A stretch of DNA of 15,840 bases from assembly GCA_903921605.1 (NCBI GenBank), contig CAIXQV010000403.1, positions 1 through 15,840 on the forward strand. Direction: 5' to 3'. The stretch is from an uncultured Planctomycetaceae bacterium (lineage in GTDB: Bacteria > Planctomycetota > Planctomycetia > Planctomycetales > Planctomycetaceae). Positions 13,338 to 15,840 of the stretch are shown here, piece after piece. The position numbers and the translations under genes were made by a program. The stretch's first letter is position 1, and each line of letters starts with the position of its first letter. The notes under the pieces are model-generated. The model worked only from the letters and a program-made list of their open reading frames with translations, was not told where the DNA came from and ran no database searches.

Positions 13338-15840
13338 ATGAAGCGATTATCCTCATTGTCGGCTGGCATCACGTTGCTGGCTCTGCACTTTGCCTCCGGC
13401 ACTGTTGTTGGTCAGGAGAAGATCAACTTCGAGGACCATGTTAAACCGATCCTGCGTGACAAATGCCTTTCCTGTCACAATACCAATAAGAAAAGTTCGG
13501 ATCTGGACCTGTCCTCGTACTCTTCTCTGATGCAGGGCGGAGCGTCCGGAGCTTCGATTCAGCCGGGCGATTCGGGTGCTAGCTATATGTATAGCCTGAT
13601 GTCGCATCAGAGCGAACCGTTCATGCCGCCGAACGCCGACAAGCTGCCCGATGAGACACTGGAGATTGTTCGCAAGTGGATCGAAGGCGGCGCTCCGGAA
13701 ACAGCATCCAGCAAAGTGATGCTTCCAAAGAAGAATAACGCAGCGCTGACCGTTGATGTCTCCGCCGGGGCTCGCCCGGAAGGTCCTGCTCCGATGCCGG
13801 ACGTTCTCAATCTGGAGCCAGTGGTTCACACCGCAGCAACGACGGCCGTGTCAGCGATTGCCACAAATCCATGGTCGAAGCTTGTGGCCGTTGCGGGGCA
13901 GAAGCAAGTGGTGCTCTACCACACGGAAACGCTCGAACAACTCGGTGTACTTCCTTTCCCGGAAGGTCGTCCGCGAGTTCTAAAGTTCAGCCGCAACGGT
14001 GGACTTTTGCTGGCGGGTGGTGGTCGAGGTGCTTCGAAGGGGCTCTGCGTTGTATGGGATATCCGCACGGGCGAACGCGTGATGACGGTCGGAGATGAAC
14101 TCGACGAAGTTCTGGCTGCTGACATTAGTGCTGATCAGACTTTGGTTGCCCTCGGCGGTCCGCAAAAAGTTGTGCGTGTCTACAGCACTGCCACTGGTGA
14201 ATTGGCTTACGAATGCAAGAAGCACACGGACTGGATTTATTCTCTTGAGTTCAGCCCGGATGGCGTGCTGCTCGGCACTGCCGACCGAAGCGGTGGACTG
14301 CTCGTTTGGGAAGCTCAGACAGGCCGTGAATACTTGACGCTTACCGGGCATACGGGAGCCGTCAATTCGGTTTCCTGGCGTATCGACGGAAACGTTTTGG
14401 CGTCAGCCAGCGAAGACACCACCGTTCGTTTGTGGGAGATGGAAAACGGCGGTCAGATCAAATCGTGGGCGGCTCATGCTGGCGGAGCATTCTCTGTGGA
14501 GTATTGCCGCGACGGACGTTTGGCGACATCTGGTCGCGATCGGATCGCCAAGCTTTGGGACGGTAACGGCGGAGCCCTGCTGAGCTTCGAAGCATTCAAC
14601 GATCTTGCTCTTGAGGCCACTCATTGCGATGAAACCAACCGAGTTATCGCGGGCGACTACACCGGCGAAGTTCGAGTTTGGAACGCAGCGGACGGGGCTC
14701 GAATTGGTCAGTTGAGCACGAATCCTCCTACTCTCGAAGAACGCATCGCACAGGCTCCGGCTGTTGTTACGGCTGCGACAGAGAAAGTCACTGCGGCGAC
14801 AGCAGTTCATCAAGGGGCTGTTGCAACTCAGACTGAGTTGAAAGCCAAGCTTGATGCTGCGAATGTTGCTTATGCAGCAAGCCAGAAGAAGCTGGAAGAT
14901 CAGAAATCTCTGGTCGTTGCTGAAGAACAAAAGTTGGTCGCTGAGCAAGCGAAGGAAACGAATCTGCCAGTCACAATTGCTGCTTTGCAGAAAGCAATTC
15001 CGGAACTCAAAGCTGCGACAGAAAAGTCGGCTGCAGCCTCAGAAATGATGCAGGCTGACGAAGAATTGAAGAAGGTTGTCGAGCTGTTGAAGGCTCAGGT
15101 GGTCGCTCGAGAAACCGAACTCAAGACGACTGAAACCGACTTGGCGACAGCGAAGGCCAACGTGGTCAGTGTTGCTGCCAACATCGAAGTTCAGAAGAAG
15201 CAGGTCCCTGTTGATGAAGCTGCGATTGTCACGGCTAAGGGTGTGCTGGATGCAGTCACAGCCGCACACAACACTTCGATTCAGACAACCACGAGCATGG
15301 AACAGCTTGTCGCCGCAGCTCAGAAAGAACTGCAGCGAGCAAATGATTTGGTCCCACGTCTCCAGCATTACATTGCTCTGCGTGACGAACTGAATGCTCT
15401 TGATGCAGCAAAGAAGAAACGGGACGAAGTTCAGTTGACATCCCTGCAGGTTCAGGCCGCATTGCAGGAAAAACAGAATCTGATGGCGGCTGCACAGAAG
15501 ACAATGCAGGACGCACAAGCTGTCGTGACATCCAGTGATCAGAAAATGAAAGATCTGACAGTGGCCATGACAACGATGGAGCAGCAGAAGGTTGCCAAGC
15601 AGGACGTGATGACCAAGACACAGACAGCTTCGCCAATGGTCAAGGCGGCATTGGAACAGGTCAAAGCCGCTCTGGCTGTCCTGCCAGACAACGCTGAGAT
15701 CAAGGCGTCGGCCGATGGGCTCGCCGCTACTGTGGATCGTCAGGATAAGTCGATCGTAGCAATGACCGAAGAAATAGCCGTGATGGACAAGCAAATGACG
15801 GATTCTAAGGCGGATCTTGATGCAACTGCGAAAGTCAACA
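13338..15840 (+). CDS. PSCyt1 cytochrome c-WD40-coiled-coil protein (C-terminus cut by window)
   Basis: The frame is open from ATG 13338 (GGGAG 9 nt upstream) to the window edge, at least 834 residues. A signal MKRLSSLSAGITLLALHFAS (cleavage near residue 25) precedes a PSCyt1 domain (about 28-120). That domain has FEDHVKPILRDKCLSCHNTN with the haem-binding CLSCH at 43-47, PGDSGASYMYSLM, and FMPPNADKLPDE with likely axial Met96. WIEGGAPE ends it. WD40 repeats run from about 165 to 455. Their blade ends are visible as CVVWDIRTG, LLVWEAQTG, VRLWEMENG, AKLWDGNGG and VRVWNAADG, with FSPDG and a GH dipeptide (LTGHTGAVNS) ahead of some. From about 467 onward the sequence is Ala/Lys/Glu/Gln-rich heptad-like coiled coil (LEERIAQAPAVVTAATEKVT...), over 360 residues so far. 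It is probably an envelope-associated haem protein with a scaffold role; this is inferred from the domains. It may continue into further domains past the edge. Confidence 0.9.
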   Translation, partial: MKRLSSLSAGITLLALHFASGTVVGQEKINFEDHVKPILRDKCLSCHNTNKKSSDLDLSSYSSLMQGGASGASIQPGDSGASYMYSLMSHQSEPFMPPNADKLPDETLEIVRKWIEGGAPETASSKVMLPKKNNAALTVDVSAGARPEGPAPMPDVLNLEPVVHTAATTAVSAIATNPWSKLVAVAGQKQVVLYHTETLEQLGVLPFPEGRPRVLKFSRNGGLLLAGGGRGASKGLCVVWDIRTGERVMTVGDELDEVLAADISADQTLVALGGPQKVVRVYSTATGELAYECKKHTDWIYSLEFSPDGVLLGTADRSGGLLVWEAQTGREYLTLTGHTGAVNSVSWRIDGNVLASASEDTTVRLWEMENGGQIKSWAAHAGGAFSVEYCRDGRLATSGRDRIAKLWDGNGGALLSFEAFNDLALEATHCDETNRVIAGDYTGEVRVWNAADGARIGQLSTNPPTLEERIAQAPAVVTAATEKVTAATAVHQGAVATQTELKAKLDAANVAYAASQKKLEDQKSLVVAEEQKLVAEQAKETNLPVTIAALQKAIPELKAATEKSAAASEMMQADEELKKVVELLKAQVVARETELKTTETDLATAKANVVSVAANIEVQKKQVPVDEAAIVTAKGVLDAVTAAHNTSIQTTTSMEQLVAAAQKELQRANDLVPRLQHYIALRDELNALDAAKKKRDEVQLTSLQVQAALQEKQNLMAAAQKTMQDAQAVVTSSDQKMKDLTVAMTTMEQQKVAKQDVMTKTQTASPMVKAALEQVKAALAVLPDNAEIKASADGLAATVDRQDKSIVAMTEEIAVMDKQMTDSKADLDATAKVN

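Noticed and set aside
15039..15794. 251-codon minus-strand frame, Cys/Leu/His-rich, opposite the coiled-coil region
   Set aside because: Its composition is what the reverse complement of an Ala/Lys/Glu/Gln-rich coiled coil gives, and the sense frame continues a recognised protein.

Overview
The window looks like chromosomal DNA from a planctomycete (class Planctomycetia; the genus cannot be settled from this sequence). The evidence is the clustered set of planctomycete-typical secreted families: DUF1501, the PPC domain, PSCyt2/PSD1 (DUF1549/DUF1553) and PSCyt1 fused to WD40. Intergenic gaps are long, TTG starts occur, and base composition is moderate. I saw no tRNA, rRNA, CRISPR array, insertion sequence or phage gene.

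Left part (1-5170). This holds the 3' end of gpsA (+), then a run of minus-strand genes. They are argD (acetylornithine aminotransferase), a classical short-chain dehydrogenase started from TTG with a perfect Shine-Dalgarno, and a secreted endonuclease/exonuclease/phosphatase-fold hydrolase. gpsA and argD converge on a strong 13-bp bulged hairpin. The argD-SDR gap holds two oppositely oriented copies of a REP-like hairpin repeat with a GTAG/GTGG foot and a compensated base-pair change between copies. A roughly 600-bp gap upstream of the SDR has no gene I can support.

Middle (5171-6561). A secreted trypsin-like (S1C, HtrA-type) serine protease without a PDZ domain is transcribed divergently from the hydrolase and ends at an intrinsic terminator. 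An AT-rich leader follows, with a TTGACA box, an inverted repeat in the promoter spacer and hairpins just before the next ribosome binding site.

Right part (6562-15840). Four co-directional exported proteins form a cassette: a Tat-exported DUF1501 protein, a Sec-exported protein with two PPC domains, a PSCyt2/PSD1 protein with one CX4CH and one CX2CH haem-type motif, and a PSCyt1 cytochrome c-WD40-coiled-coil protein that runs off the window. Hairpins or terminators lie between successive genes, so they form a functional neighbourhood but perhaps not one simple operon. The likely theme is a planctomycete-specific extracytoplasmic haem-protein module. Its biochemical role is not established, and it is the best candidate here for an undescribed system.
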